Shown in pieces: positions 36,102 through 46,499 of a stretch of DNA of 64,000 bases; position 1 is the stretch's first letter; each line of letters opens with the position of its first letter. The notes below the pieces were generated by a model. That model did not search any database. It saw only the letters and a list, made by a program, of their open reading frames with translations, and had not been told where the DNA came from. The position numbers and the translations under genes were made by a program. Source of the stretch: Limnephilus marmoratus (Eukaryota; Arthropoda; Insecta; Trichoptera; Limnephilidae); assembly GCA_917880885.1 (NCBI GenBank), contig OU862923.1, forward strand, positions 25,931,770 to 25,995,769, given 5' to 3'.

Positions 36102-36604
36102 ACCGCGAAACTTCAGGCAGTGGATTTACCAACCCTGAGATCGTATTTCAAGCTTATACCGCGAAACTCCCAGCAGTGGATTTACCAACCCTGAGATCGT
36201 ATTTCAAGCTTGTACCGCGAAACTCCCGGCAGTGGATTTACCAACCCTGAGATCGTGTTTCAAGTTTGTACCCCGAAACTCCCGGCAGTGGATTTACCAA
36301 CCCCAAGATCGTATTTAAAACTCGTACCGCGAAACTCCTGGCAATGGTTTTACCAACTCCGAGATCGTATTTCAAGCTCGTACTGCAAAACTCAAGGCAG
36401 TTGATTACCAACCCCGAGATCGTATTTCAAGTTCGTACCGCGAAACTCTCGGCAATGGTTTCAACAACCCCAAGATCGTATTTCAAACTCGTACCGCGAA
36501 ACTCCCGACAGTGGATTTACCAACCCCAAAATCATATTTCAAACTCTTACCGCGAAACTCCCGGCAGTGGATTTAACAATCCCAATATCGTATTTCAAAA
36601 CAAC
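36102..36604 (+). repeat. 56-bp minisatellite, nine units
   Basis: Units start with ACCGCGAAACT at 36102, 36158, 36214, 36270, 36326, 36382, 36437, 36493 and 36549, so eight spacings are 56 or 55 bp. Each unit holds CAGTGGATTTACCAACCC and GATCGTATTTCAA. The overlapping open frames shift through three phases as the units pass and are not a gene. Confidence 0.9.
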
Positions 36605-36929
36605 GAGCAGTCGATTACTTATGGAAATCGAAGGTTTTCTGCATTGGAAAAATTTGAGGGTACCCTCAAGCATGTACAGATAATTTTTCCTTGTAGTTAT
36701 CCTGTATTATCTTAGCCATTGCATCAAATTAACCTCCTCCCCAATTAATTCAATTCAATTTTATCCGCAGGAAAATAATTTACAAGCCACCACATCTGTA
36801 TTTTACATATTAACATTACATTTCATTATGTTGGGTGTAAGGTAGGTTTAAGAAGGTGAAACTGTTGGTTGGTAATATTGTATGTTTCGTGATCACCTCA
36901 CTAGGAAAACCTGTGCTGAGGTGTAAAAA
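36605..36929. other. AT-rich spacer
   Basis: Apart from ACCTGTGCTGAGGTGTA occurring twice in tandem (about 36909-36945), nothing is recognised. Confidence 0.4.
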
Positions 36930-38260
36930 ACCTGTGCTGAGGTGTACTTTTTTTTATCTTTTTATTAATAAAATTCCTTTATTATTTATTTACAGTTTTT
37001 TTTACATCTTTAAATTAAGTCCCGTTAAACTGATTGAAATCAGTTTGTCAACGGGTTCTTTTGACATTTACTTTTTTTTTAAATTGAGACAGGTACATAA
37101 AATATACACATTATTACATTTTATACATTAAAAAAAACATGTATTTTGGAAAAAAATTGTTAATAAAGTTTTATAAGAAATACAGAACAGAGAAAATTAA
37201 ATAAATAAAAAGAAAAGACAAGAGAAAATAATAATGAATAAAACATTAAAACGAAAAGCGGAAAAACAGAGATTAGTACAAAAAAATTCTTTCACTTAAC
37301 CATTTTTTTAGCGTACATTTCCTTCTGAAACTCAATTCACAGCTTTTTATTGCGTTGGGTAACATGCTGTAAATTATTGGAACAAGGTATTCTAGAGTTC
37401 TTTGACCGTATTTACTTAGGTATCTGGGAATTATAAGTCCATCGTTTGCATTTAGTCTTGTATTATGAACATGAACCACTAGCTTATTATATTCAGATTG
37501 AGATGTATGATGAATCGCAATTTTAAGCCACAATATAGCACGAACAGATAATAAATTTACAGAGTTGTATAGTAACGATTTTGGTATATCATGTCTATGC
37601 TAATATTCAGTTTTTTTTTTTTTAAATAATAATTTTACAAAAGAATATTGTACGTTTTGCACTGAAAGAAGGTTTGTTTTTGTTGAATGTCCCCATGTGG
37701 TTATTCCATATCTTATTAGGGATTCCGCCAATGACAGACATACTAATCTAAGAGTATTTAGTGGAAGAAAAAACTTCAGTCTATAAAGTTTGCTCACTAT
37801 TGCTCTAAGCCGTGTGCAAACCTTTTTTATATGTATATCCCATTTAAAATTACAATCAATTGTTAAGCCTAGATATGCGTATTTAGAAACTAGTTCAATA
37901 TTTTTACATGAGTATGGTTGTATCACAGAATTATGGATGCAATTAAAATCATGAGAAACAGTTTTAGGAGTTATGGTGATATTGGCCTGAGGGGTTCTGA
38001 TGTGCATAAACTTTGTTTTTATAGCATTGATTATTAAACCTACATCATATGACCATTTTTGAAGAGTGACAAAGTCTATTTGCAGTAAAGTACTTGCAAT
38101 TAATAAATCCTCATATGAAATAACTAATGCAGTATCGTCAGCATAAACATAATGTTTTACGTGAGAGAAAATCAATTTCATTGCAGTAACATATATAATA
38201 TATAACGTATAATATACGTATAATTTGACTTTGAAGTGCTTCGCCCTGTATTTTGCATTC
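36930..38260 (-). pseudogene. LINE fragment with intact YADD and RT C-terminus
   Basis: The frame 38286-37600 carries HYVYADDTALVI (YADD at 38145-38134), KYAYLGLTIDCNFKWDIHIK and ESLIRYGITTWG. After a T-run frameshift near 37610, the frame 37533-37273 carries VHVHNTRLNAND and IPRYLSKYGQRTLEYLVP, the usual end of CR1/jockey-type RTs. An AT-rich 3' UTR follows to about 36930. Upstream palm motifs are missing. It is truncated and frameshifted, so inactive. Confidence 0.85.
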
Positions 38261-39040
38261 TTTTGACATGGATAATCATTTTCCAATATAACACAATAAA
38301 ATTTTGAACTATTGCAGGTGTACTGTCACCTACTCGTAGTAGCAATATCCTTTTAGATTGAAATTTCCTCCACTCGCTCGTATTTCCCAAATCGTTCGCT
38401 CGAAGTGTCGGAGGAAATTTAAAATATTTCCCAAATAAGACAAGAGAGTCTGATCAATAGGCCGTGATAAATAAAAGTTGTCAAAATGATTGATGAGGAC
38501 TCAATACAAATGTTTTCAGGGCATCGCTGCTCTAAACCATTTATAACGCGAATATTGTGTTAAAGAATCTATGTCCAGTAATTATTATTGACCGTTCTTA
38601 AGTTGTATCGTTATACGTATCCGTAATATCATTTTTCAGATTCAACACTTGACGTCAATTAATGCAGGTTTTCTTAATTTGGTCCTTCAAGCTCAAACCT
38701 CAAAGCTGAAAACTGAAAGCTGAAAATATCTGCAAGATTTGAGAACTCTTGAAAACCAAAACCCATGGATTTCAAAACTAAATCTGTCGTTTATAGGTAC
38801 ATTATTTTATTTTGTTTGTTATGACCTTTTATCCTAATTTTGCCAGAGATAAGCAGGTACAGGTTTTGCAGAGATAAGCAGGTTACATATATCAATCTTT
38901 AATTTATAAATTAATATGTAAATTCGCCACCCCCCTCTTGCTCACATTAAATGATGGCCTAGAATACCTTTTAATGATAAAAGCCAGCAACATTGAGAAA
39001 AAAAGTCAATGAATATGTTGTTATTAATTATTTCGGTTAG
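38261..39040. other. Unassigned sequence
   Basis: I see no coding support or repeat boundary here. Confidence 0.4.
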
Positions 39041-39326
39041 TTATTTTGATACAGCGTTCATTTTTACGAATCCATTGTAATTTAGAAGAACGTTTAAAGT
39101 TGAATGTTTCGATGTATCGTTGGTGACTTCCTGCCCCATTGAGTCAATCCAGCTAATTGTTTGAGAACCTCGGTGAAAATTTTTGGTATCTGGAAGCACA
39201 AGAACTTTTGGTAGGTACCCGCTGTTTTCTCCTTTGCACAGCGCGATATATTTTCTTGGTCTTATCTCATCTACCCGAAACCCGGCGTTGGTCTGGATTG
39301 TCCAATTTTTAGTCTCCCTGTAATTC
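39041..39326 (-). CDS. Possible 3'-terminal exon, unidentified gene
   Basis: On the minus strand a splice-acceptor-like GTGTATTCCAG (ending about 39327) is followed by an open frame of about 94 codons to a stop at 39041. The product starts NYRETKNWTIQTNAGFRVDE and continues RPRKYIALCKGENSGYLPKV. Its balanced composition, with cysteine, proline and tryptophan, is unlike the AT-driven chance frames nearby. I do not recognise the family, and no partner exon was identified in the window (a GC-richer stretch at 40030-40250 on the same strand is a weak candidate). An uninterrupted relic of a mobile element is an alternative. Confidence 0.4.
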
Positions 39327-39364
39327 CTGGAATACACAATTATGAACGTTAATTTATTTTGTAA

Positions 39365-39525
39365 TATTTAATAATCGAAGACAATATTTTCTAATCTCAA
39401 ACAAAAATGTGAAACATAAAAGATAGAAAAATATTCAGTCGCATCTAGGAATTGAACCCAAGATCCCTTCCTTGCTCTGATCACTGAGCTAATTCAACCA
39501 AATCAAGATTCGCATTTTTTACTAT
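39365..39525 (-). mobile_element. tRNA-headed SINE (second head type)
   Basis: Read on the minus strand it has TTAGCTCAGTGATCAGAGCA (A box) and GGGTTCAATTCCTAG (B box). The body shares TTTGAG and ATATTGTCTTC with the SINE at 14.5 kb. Confidence 0.75.
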
Positions 39526-39704
39526 ATCATACTTTGACTGCATTTGCGTTTTTTATTATAACGACTTAAATTGATTCTTCCTGAACTAAATGCGATCTAG
39601 ATAGTGTCTTGGATAAAATACATCCATTTTTATTTTAATGTGCGACATCTATTGACTTTTCTGCAAGTCTAAAATGAGTAACCTCAATTTGTAATATTAA
39701 ATCA

Positions 39705-39815
39705 TTGGAGTCCTGGGTTCAATCTCTAGATGCGACTGAATCATTTTCTGTCTTTTCTATTTCATAGTTTCGTTTGAGAGTCGTTAATATTCTTTTCGGT
39801 GATTTAGTATTTCAA
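39705..39815 (+). mobile_element. 5'-truncated SINE, inverted partner
   Basis: CCTGGGTTCAATCTCTAGAT and GCGACTGAATCATTTTCTGT repeat, in opposite orientation, the B-box part and body of the SINE 180 bp to the left. The A-box half of the head is missing. Confidence 0.65.
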
Positions 39816-40269
39816 TATGAGGTTTTAAAAAGTTTATTCGAATCAACTCTGAGAGAAAAAGTCTACCGAAATGGGTGGACTGTCCAATTGATGGTTCCTT
39901 CTTAGAATGTTTGAATAGGTGTATACTGTGTACATATACTGTATACTAAATTAGGTGGGTATTCTGTATTTGATCTAACGGTATTTCAAAGTAAGGTACT
40001 CTGAATAAGTAGCGAAATTTATCCTTTCTGGAAATATGCCATTGAGTAGAAATACAAAGAACGGCTTTCTGATTAGTCGGCGCGTGGGAGGCCGAGTCAA
40101 CGTACGAAACCGCACACATTGAAGCCAGGTTTAGATGTCCACAATTCGGTGCAAACTGCCACCACGGACACGACCACTGAGCGCCGGTAATCTGAAAGCC
40201 GAAACCCGCGTTCTTTCTGTTTCTACACACGATTGACATTAAATTTGCAGACAGTTCAACAGTCCGGCT

Positions 40270-40410
40270 GTGAAAGTGATGACGGCTTTTTTTATTTTCA
40301 CTTTCCTTAAAAATACCATCCACAAAGCACCCCCAAAGATGATATAGGCCCTGGGGGAAACCTAAAGACCTAATTCTCTGGGTAAAATAAAAAAAATAAA
40401 AAATACCTAG
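40270..40410 (+). repeat. A-tailed retroposon, copy F (3' end only)
   Basis: ACCATCCACAAAGCACCCCC, AAAGATGATATAGGCCCTGG and an AATAAAAAAAATAAAAAATA tail mark the last ~140 bp of the family. Confidence 0.6.
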
Positions 40411-41416
40411 GAAAGCCTGAAAGTGGGTTCCCACATCGTGAAAACAAAAACAGGATCCACAAAAGTATTGTATTTACCTGATCATCTACCCCAGCTTACC
40501 TGATTAAGAATTTGAGTCACGGAAGCGTATGGGAGAGCATCCAGGAAAAGACTTCAGGATTGTTTCCTTTGGCACCCAAAACACTTCTTCCAAATCATAA
40601 TCGGGTGGCTCGTGATTCTGTTGATATACTCCAAAGCAAAACCTTGTTTTCATTTTGCATTGGCCGGACTGGTCTCAAAATTCTTATAAGTAGGTGAAGT
40701 ACTTTGTGACACTTTTTATTCAGAGAAATTTTTAATTAATTTCTCATCTCAACTCATCTGTAATCACAATGACGAATAAATAAATAGTAATAACACAACA
40801 GATCCAAAGAAACGCGGGTATCACCAAAGTTCGTAAAAAAAGTTATCGGTTTCATTTAGATGCAATCATCATCATCAGTCGTATGCGTGGTTGAATTTGA
40901 GAACCCGGCTTCGATTGCATGTCTGACGCCACGCCATATGCGCTGCTCCACAAATAACTTCTGTGTACGTGGAATTTCAAACAAAGCTGCCGTTGTAATT
41001 CGGTTTCGAATTCAATCATTCGTCACAAGATATCGCCACTTCCGTCAGCAGGTCGGATGGGGATGTCCCCCCTAGGTATAACTGCTACGAATTTGTGAAC
41101 ACGTAGTATCTCTCCGGAAGTGGAAAGATTGACGGTAATACTTAGTTGTATTCACGCTGCCATATATATATTTATTATATATGACGTCATGGCCTATCCC
41201 GGTTACTTTGTCCCGGTGACTTTGTGCCGGTGACTTTGTCCCGATGACTAGTTACTCCTGGATGACAGTGGATCCGAGGAACGGGCTGTTTTTAGAACCA
41301 GTTCCTATTGAATTTATAAAATGGTCACTAACTGGGCGAAGCCGAACCAAAAGGGGCAGTGGCAAAATAAATGGCACATCCAATGCCATTGCGAAGTTAC
41401 CGATTTTTTAAATTAA
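40411..41416. other. Unassigned sequence with a short tandem repeat
   Basis: At about 41193-41247 the phrase GGTGACTTTGTCCC is repeated roughly four times with variants. No gene is recognised. Confidence 0.5.
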
Positions 41417-41908
41417 AACATAGACAAGGGATCAAAATGCACGTCAATATTCCTAGACCTATGCAAAGCATTTGATGCTATATCACATTCCAAACTAATA
41501 CAAAAACTATCAAACATTGGAATAAATGGGAATGAACTTAGTATTATTCGAAATTACCTTTCAAACCCTAAACAAAGTGTAAAAATCAATAATTACCTCA
41601 GCAATCAATTGCCAATTAGTTTTGGCGTGCCTCAAGGAAGCGTCCTGGGTCCCACATTATTCCTAATTTACATAAATGAACTGTGTAATCTGCCAATAGA
41701 TGCCAAAATTGTAAGTTTCGCTGATGATACGATTCTCCTCTTCAAATTAAGGAACTGGTATGATGTTTACATAAAAGCAAACAGGGGCGTAGCTATTGTT
41801 AAAAGATGGTTAGACAATAATACACTAACAATGAATGTGTCAAAAACCAAATACATTGAGTTTAGTATTAATCCATCCCTAAGTAACCCGCAGGTTTTTA
41901 ACTGCTAG
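41417..41908 (+). pseudogene. Non-LTR RT palm fragment (motifs A, B and C)
   Basis: A continuous frame from 41417 to a stop at 41906-41908 reads IFLDLCKAFD (palm motif A with its aspartate), PISFGVPQGSVLGPTLFLIY (motif B), SFADDTILLF (motif C, FADD at 41717-41728) and KRWLDNNTLTMNVSKTKY. This is the catalytic palm of a jockey/CR1-type reverse transcriptase. Fingers, endonuclease, thumb and 3' end are missing on both sides, so it is a relic despite having no internal stop. Confidence 0.9.
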
Positions 41909-42379
41909 AATTAATAATTAACTCAGTGGTATGCGTTTGTAGTTGACTACTTAATGTACTTTAATATGAAAATATCAATAAATTGTCTTACCTTACACTG
42001 CCATTTGTGAGAGTAAAAATTATTATATTGACCGAGTGAATGAGAAACTCATAAACACTGCTGCTAAAATCCAATTTTTGTGCATTCAAATTAAAATTAA
42101 AATGAAATGCCTTTTTTAATAACGAATCGATAAACACTTTTTTGTGGCAATTTGATAACAATAATATCATACTTTACCGACGAGTTATTATCTGAAGATT
42201 AATTATTATCTGAAGATAAGTTTAATATTATCTTCCTGATAATAATAATTATAATATAATATAATCTGTGATAGCATTATTAGTTAGGTACCTAATTACC
42301 TTTCTCTAGGTACAACCCATATTTTTTTAATTGTAAAAATTATTTTTTTATTTTAACTTTATGAGTAAAACCTCATAAT
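41909..42379. other. AT-rich spacer
   Basis: Contains short AT inverted repeats (TTATTATCTGAAGAT about 42186-42215) and nothing coding. Confidence 0.4.
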
Positions 42380-42600
42380 TGTAATATTTAAATAAATGAA
42401 GACAATATAAGCGAAACTCAAATCGAAAATCTCGAAACAGAAAAATCAGAAAAACATATTGACACCTCTGGGACTCGAACCCAGGACCTCTTGCTTTCCG
42501 GGCAAACGCGCTAACCACTGTGCCACGGTTAGCGCGTTTGCCCGGAAAGCAAAAGCAAAGCATCCTGGGTTCTCACATGTACAACTGTATGCGGCTTACA
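42380..42600. mobile_element. Head-to-head tRNA SINE pair
   Basis: The minus-strand member has GGCACAGTGGTTAGCGCG (A box) and GGGTTCGAGTCCCAGAGG (B box), and the same body as the SINE at 14.5 kb (GATTTTTCTG, ATATTGTCTTCATTTA). A plus-strand head starts right next to it with GGTTAGCGCGTTTGCCCGG and a weak CCTGGGTTCTCA B box. Together they form a perfect palindrome (separate entry). Confidence 0.8.
42491..42552. repeat. Perfect 26-bp palindrome, 10-bp loop
   Basis: Left arm 42491-42516 starts TTGCTTTCCGGGCAAACGCG; right arm 42527-42552 is its exact reverse complement; the loop is ACTGTGCCAC. It comes from two SINE heads meeting. Confidence 0.95.
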
Positions 42601-42889
42601 CATGCGTCGAAAAACCTTGTGGTTTATTCTTGTGGATGACTGGCCCTCAATGGGATGGGATGGAGCAAGATAGGATGGGGTGGGGTGGGTTTCTCTGGGT
42701 TTCCTACCGCCCGCCTGAAAGTCTGAAACACCCCCCAATTTTCTCTTGATCTTCTACCGCCCCCTGAAGGTCTGAAAAGTCCCCAAGGGGGCGTTATCGC
42801 CCATGTTGAGAACCTATGGTGTATCCAAAACCACTTCAATAAACATAATTAAAACACTTTCTTTCTTCGAGTATTTAATAAAGCAATAT

Positions 42890-43065
42890 AATATACTAGC
42901 TGGTTCCCAGCATTCTTTGCTATGCCATTTAATAAATAAATTATTTCTCCCTGCGTGTCCTTTCCCATTCGTCCCGTTCCCCTTCCACCTCAGCTCGCGT
43001 GCCACCTATTGCAAATTTTTATACAAATTTCATAATGCCAGGGCTCACCAGTAGTTTTATGCAAG
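42890..43065. repeat. Dispersed repeat (partner of 33.5 kb)
   Basis: It shares TTTGCTATGCCATTTAATAA, CTCCCTGCGTGTCCTTTCCC and GCGTGCCACCT with 33545-33910 but has only a ~25-bp pyrimidine-rich stretch in place of ~200 bp. Confidence 0.65.
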
Positions 43066-43194
43066 CCGTATCCTGACAATAACGAACACAAAAAAAAAAG
43101 AATTATCCAATTTGGTGCAGTCGTTTGGAAGTTATACGTGTACATACATTTCGGCGATTCATTATTTTGTATTTATATAATAATGTATAATGTA

Positions 43195-43365
43195 AATAAA
43201 TATATATCTATATAGATAGATAGATTTTGTATGCATATTTTTTTCACACATATAATATGTTAATTGTATAAAAAATATACATATAATATTATATGTATAA
43301 AAAATATGCATACAAAATCTATCTATATAGATAGATAGATTTTGTATGCATTTTTTATACATTAT
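43195..43365. repeat. AT-rich inverted repeat
   Basis: TAGATTTTGTATGCATATTT and its reverse complement face each other across a TATA-rich centre, and TATCTATATAGATAGATAGA occurs at both edges. This could be a microsatellite-derived MITE. Confidence 0.7.
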
Positions 43366-43643
43366 AATATGTTAATTACCTGCCTCGGAACAGACTTTGT
43401 CTAATCAGGCAAAGAATTGAAAAATATGTGCATAGATCATTTTTTTTGCCGTCAGTTCAGTTTCAGAGTTTATAAAGACACAAAATTCTCCCGTTTCGGG
43501 GCACTTCACGAGGAGCCATAGAGCTGCGAAAATATAAATAACAGACTGTGTTCAATACTTTTGTGACAATTTCCTGTTGTTTTCCACGGTTACTCCCCCT
43601 AAAGGGTGTGATGTCACCCTCCATCGGGTGGCACCCGGGGCGG

Positions 43644-43647
<4 letters not shown>

Positions 43648-43676
<29 letters not shown>

Positions 43677-43677
43677 C
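43648..43677 (+). repeat. C30 homopolymer
   Basis: Thirty consecutive C residues as given. The exact length is unreliable in any assembly. Confidence 0.9.
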
Positions 43678-43799
43678 TTCGCTACGCTACTGTTTATAAC
43701 GGTCAGCATTTCAGCAAATCGACCCTATGGAATGACAAGGTTCCAACTGACGATTTGAGTTATTGATTGACTATTGTTCCTACTGCACTTAGACACCCA

Positions 43800-44155
43800 A
43801 ATCTTTTTTTTTTACATGAGCTCCACACAGGAGGCCCTGAGGAAAATAATTTCCCTCAGGGCCTATGTCATTTTTGGGGATGCTGTGTGGAGGTTTTTTT
43901 AAAGAAAGGAAGGAGAGGAGAGTTCTGGGAAGGAAAAGGGTTTAAGGGGTGGGTAGGAATCTGGGGTTCAGTATGTCCTGGTCATCTGCCTCTAAGACCT
44001 AGACAAACCTCACCCCATGAACCCGGGCACCCCTGCTAAATCACCAAACGTAGCGAACCACTTGGGGTGACCTATGGCAGAGGTGTTGGTTATCCAATAA
44101 AGGTTCCCGGGGCGGTGGTACCCATTACCGCCTCCCAAATTGAAATAATGCATAT
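43800..44155 (-). repeat. A-tailed retroposon, copy G (best preserved)
   Basis: On the plus strand: T-run, TACATGAGCTCCACACAGGA, hairpin arms GGCCCTGAGGAAAA and TTTCCCTCAGGGCC around AATAA, GGGGATGCTGTGTGGAGG, the ~100-bp G-rich block, CTTGGGGTGACCTATGGCAG and terminal CCGCCTCCCAAATTGAAAT. It differs little from copy C, so the compact subfamily is young. Confidence 0.8.
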
Positions 44156-45139
44156 TAAACGAAATGGAATGTGTTAAAAGTTCCACTGTTATTTAATGCT
44201 CATGGAACGTTGTTACTCCAACTTTAAAATCTATTTTGAAACATCACTTCACACTTATCTATACAGAGCGTTCCATCTGACGAACTGTTGTATTTTGAAG
44301 TTTTAAATAGAGGCATGGCTCTCCACACGTTAACATAATTTTATTGTTGATGAACACATTTGAACACAAAGATTACAGTAATAAGGAACTCCAGTGAAAA
44401 ATATTTTGCCTTTAAAAAAATATGTCCATATAGACCAATAAACGCTGATTCTGAATATATAAGTTTTATTTCATAATATTAAACATAGAGTTCTTAAAAA
44501 ATTATTAAAAATGCATTTTTAAACCTCTCGTCGAAACACATTGTAAAGTTGGTATTACTGAATGGTTAGTGCTGACGTCACGCGTCACCAGTCATTGTAT
44601 TGAAATCTTTGATTATGTAGGTATGACATAAGCCATCAGTATTAACAACATTTCATGTTATTCGTTATTTCATACTATTTATAGATATTTAGTTGTTTTG
44701 TTTATTGAAACAATATTTTCGTCTAAATAATTCAGTATAAAAAATAGAGGTATCTCTATTAGTTTATCTCTATTATTTAAAATATTGAAAAATTCTTGCA
44801 CAAAAAAATAGTAATGCTACTTCTAGGGAGAATGCTTTGAATAACGGTATTCAAAATGGCGGCACTTGATCAGCTGATTGCCCAATCCTATAGTAATTTT
44901 TTAGGAGTGATGACGTCACACGGTTCACCGTACATACGGTGCTCTTATGGAGATCTTGAAAAATTAAAACTTTGACAATTATTTTAACTATTAAAACTAA
45001 CTCTAAAAATAAAAATAATAATGCAGTTATTTAAGTTAGAAGGTCATTATTCATTAAAAAAAAAAAAATTTTAAATGGACTGGAGTTCTCTATTCTGGCA
45101 TATCTGGCAGTGTTTGGAATCGAATCTTAAAAAAAAACA
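44156..45139. other. Unassigned sequence
   Basis: No coding or repeat boundary recognised. Confidence 0.4.
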
Positions 45140-45580
45140 TGATTTATTTTATTTATTATGTGTATCTATATAAAAAGGTTTACATATATATTTTTTGGCC
45201 TTGCCTGTCTCACTAGGAAATCCTCTGTCGAGACAGACTGGTTTACAAATATTTTATAAATATTAAATAAAGTACATTAATTTTTCAATAAAGGAAAAAT
45301 ATTTGACCAAAATTTTCAGGTTGGTAGGTAGTGGTAATAATAATGAGATAGGGGATTATATTTGGGTGAGGTGACTAATTATTGCACAACCTTTTTCGAT
45401 GATCCATTGTTTGATCAAGATTTTGTATTTGTTAATATTATTCGATTGTCTTGTTTTGTCGGATAGTTATTGTGTATTTTAGGCGCAATGTATTTGAAAT
45501 TTCTTTGACCAAATGTTGTGTTTGTTTTAGGTGTTTGTATTAGCTCCATGCACATAGAAGGCCCTCAGGAAAATATTTTC
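45140..45580 (-). pseudogene. LINE 3' end plus retroposon tail fragment
   Basis: Read on the minus strand, PKTNTTFGQRNFKYIAPKIH is the C-terminal signature of CR1/jockey-type RTs. A 3' UTR with a CTGTCTCG...CGAGACAG-like inverted pair (about 45205-45240) follows. At 45540-45580 a fragment of the A-tailed retroposon 3' end (TAGCTCCATGCAC...GGCCCTCAGGAAAA) abuts it. Confidence 0.6.
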
Positions 45581-45635
45581 CCAGAATAATTATAAAAAAT
45601 ATACTGCAATTAAAAAAATAACAAAATTCTGTAAA

Positions 45636-45822
45636 CCTCTTACAAATCAACTACAATGTATTAAGTATTTTTTTAAATGACAGATAATGTTTCATTTTAT
45701 GTCTATTTTTTTACATGCTGTGAAATTTTAAATGCTAATCAGTCGCTATACGAACACATATATATTTTTTTATTTCGCAAATACGAATAAGTCTGAAAGT
45801 TACGCAAAAGGTCCTAGAGACG
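45636..45822 (+). repeat. ~200-bp direct repeat, left copy
   Basis: CCTCTTACAAATCAAC, TTAAGTATTTTTTTAAA, AAATGCTAATCAGTC and TTACGCAAAAGGT match 50021-50221 in order and orientation. The two copies bracket 4.2 kb containing the 14-mer motif clusters and the long-TIR transposon. Confidence 0.75.
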
Positions 45823-46281
45823 TACTGAAGTTTAAAAGTGTATATTTTACATATTATCATACTTAGTTTAAATGTGGGTGAATAATTACTTTAAATAAAA
45901 ATAAAAATGTATTGTAATAAAAAAAAATTAAAAAATTCTGTAAACCTCTTGGGCTATAGACGATTCTCGACAGTAATTTTTAAATCGCAGTATTTGTTAC
46001 TTTTTTTGATATCAGTGCAAAGAAGAAGGTCAATATTTAATAATAAAAAAAATTGGATTTTACTTCATATTGAAAATTTTGGCCCGCTTATCATTCGAAG
46101 AATCGGTATATAATCTGCAAAATCACACCGTGCAACACTGGCGCGAAACAGCTGTTACCAATAGTTTGAAGTTATATTTTACTGCTACACGTGTAGTGAC
46201 AATATTAGTTTATTCTTATGTGCCGAAAGATGTAAGTACTTGTTGTTATTTTTAAGCATCACAAGAAGTCACTGTTAGCTT

Positions 46282-46487
46282 GTTGCACCCGCGATACAAA
46301 CGATATAAAAGTTTGTGTTTTTCACAGAAATAAAGTGCTAACGTTTTGAAACTTTTTAAAAGTAAGAAGAAATCACAGGCAAACTTGAATAAAACGTTTT
46401 TAAGAGTATAATGTTAGCTGAATTGAAATAAACGTTGACTCAAATTGGTTGCACCCGCGATTGTATTGTTAGAATCGCGGGTGCAAC
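46282..46487. promoter_or_regulatory. 14-mer motif cluster 1 (GTTGCACCCGCGAT)
   Basis: Exact copies lie at 46282-46295 (+), 46448-46461 (+) and 46474-46487 (-); the last two form a palindrome with a 12-bp loop. The function is unknown. A protein-binding site or an internal motif of a mobile element is possible. Confidence 0.6.
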
Positions 46488-46499
46488 TCTTTGACAACT

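Noticed and set aside
36210..36715. Repeat-protein gene
   Set aside because: The frame is produced by a 56-bp minisatellite; unit length is not a multiple of three, so no repeated peptide of one phase is encoded.
39946..40434. 162-residue minus-strand gene
   Set aside because: One end lies in retroposon copy F. The GC-richer part at 40030-40250 might be an exon but has no supported splice sites or domain.
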